A stretch of DNA of 64,000 bases, taken from assembly GCF_039909015.1 (NCBI RefSeq), contig NZ_CP150919.1, positions 3,386,501 to 3,450,500 of the forward strand, written 5' to 3'. Origin of the DNA: Pseudomonas grandcourensis. Its GTDB lineage: Bacteria; Pseudomonadota; Gammaproteobacteria; Pseudomonadales; Pseudomonadaceae. Of the stretch, positions 63,704 through 64,000 are shown piece after piece (positions within the stretch are counted from its first letter, which is position 1; each line of letters opens with the position of its first letter). The notes below the pieces were generated by a model, which did not search any database, was not told the DNA's origin, and was given only the letters and a program-made list of their open reading frames with translations. The translations under genes and the position numbers were made by a program.

Positions 63704-64000
63704 TCAGATACGACGAAGCAGTTCTTCTAACTGTCGATGCTCGTCAGGTAAAAGAAGCTCGACAGGATCTATGGCATCCCGTGAGCTAAAGTCGTACTTT
63801 CGGCCGTCAGGGCTGTAGCAGCTATCGCAATAGTCAAGCTCACCGCAATCTTCGAAAAACGTGATCACCCACCTATCTACTTCGACGGTCATCAATCCAC
63901 AGTAAATCTCGTTCCATGTGATCTCTGTGATTCGGCGCATTGAGCGTGAACCGACAGTAACATCACGGAGTACCTGGTGAACCTCTTGAGCGGTGAGCAA
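63704..64000 (-). CDS. Hypothetical protein with C-x2-C pair, possibly 5'-partial
   Basis: The frame is open to the end of the window; TTG at 64000 could be the start, or the gene may begin beyond it. It reads EVHQVLRDVTVGSRSM, TWNEIYCGLMTVEVDRWVIT and CGELDYCDSCYSPDG, then a Leu-rich C terminus (ELLLPDEHRQLEELLRRI). The Cys residues may bind a metal. A nonsense-mutated relative lies at 48959-49264. The family occurs as small accessory proteins; function unknown. Confidence 0.65.
   Translation of the reverse strand: MLTAQEVHQVLRDVTVGSRSMRRITEITWNEIYCGLMTVEVDRWVITFFEDCGELDYCDSCYSPDGRKYDFSSRDAIDPVELLLPDEHRQLEELLRRI

Noticed and set aside
1..64000. CRISPR array, tRNA, rRNA or insertion sequence
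   Set aside because: I saw no regularly spaced repeats, no cloverleaf with CCA end and no transposase or integrase frame.

Overview
The window is chromosomal DNA of a Pseudomonas-type gammaproteobacterium (P. putida/fluorescens group is most likely). This rests on the gene families, on fragments of a Pseudomonas-specific MvaT/MvaU-type protein, and on several small proteins I associate with that genus. I see no rRNA, tRNA, insertion sequence or CRISPR array.

Region 1 (1-4.6 kb) is a small uptake and catabolic set: a 5'-truncated HutC-type GntR regulator, an MFS carrier, a LigI-like amidohydrolase and a GntP-family carrier. Region 2 (4.7-5.9 kb) is an SDR gene lying between two copies of an mvaT/mvaU 3' end.

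Region 3 (6-21.6 kb) is an aromatic catabolic cluster. Minus strand: FMN reductase, cupin, zinc-type dehydrogenase and an AA_synth-family protein. Plus strand: FAH-family hydrolase, VOC dioxygenase-like protein and flavoprotein hydroxylase. Then come an FCD-type GntR repressor, a GlcG/HbpS-like protein, an envelope export set (DUF1302, DUF1329, Ycf48-like, RND/MMPL) and a hydroxypyruvate-isomerase-like protein. The logic is hydroxylation, extradiol cleavage and hydrolysis of an unknown aromatic compound.

Region 4 (21.6-27.4 kb) holds a complete proton-translocating transhydrogenase (pntAA-pntAB-pntB) and a chemoreceptor. Region 5 (27.7-41.8 kb) is a second cluster: paralogues of the zinc-type dehydrogenase and cupin, an outer-membrane protein, a GntR repressor, a complete mhpB-C-D-F-E meta-cleavage pathway with an MhpT-like carrier, a TfdB-like hydroxylase and a semialdehyde dehydrogenase. 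A palindrome built on TGCATGCTAGCAT stands before the transcription units of Region 5 and also before the pnt operon, so NADPH supply may belong to the same regulon.

Region 6 (42-47.4 kb) has small or decayed genes, then an IclR regulator divergent from an amino-acid ABC transporter and a FAD-dependent amine/amino-acid oxidase, joined by ATGA overlaps.

Region 7 (47.5-64 kb) is an accessory island. It holds a PD-(D/E)XK nuclease-like protein, a HelD-like helicase, a nucleotide-cyclase-like protein next to an unrecognised 862-residue protein with a zinc ribbon and a nuclease-like C terminus, and a set of toxin-antitoxin and DUF262 remnants. Two genes there form a diverged tandem duplication, and two copies of a structured 63-bp palindromic element are present. 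The cyclase-like gene with the 862-residue gene is my best candidate for an undescribed, possibly defensive, system.
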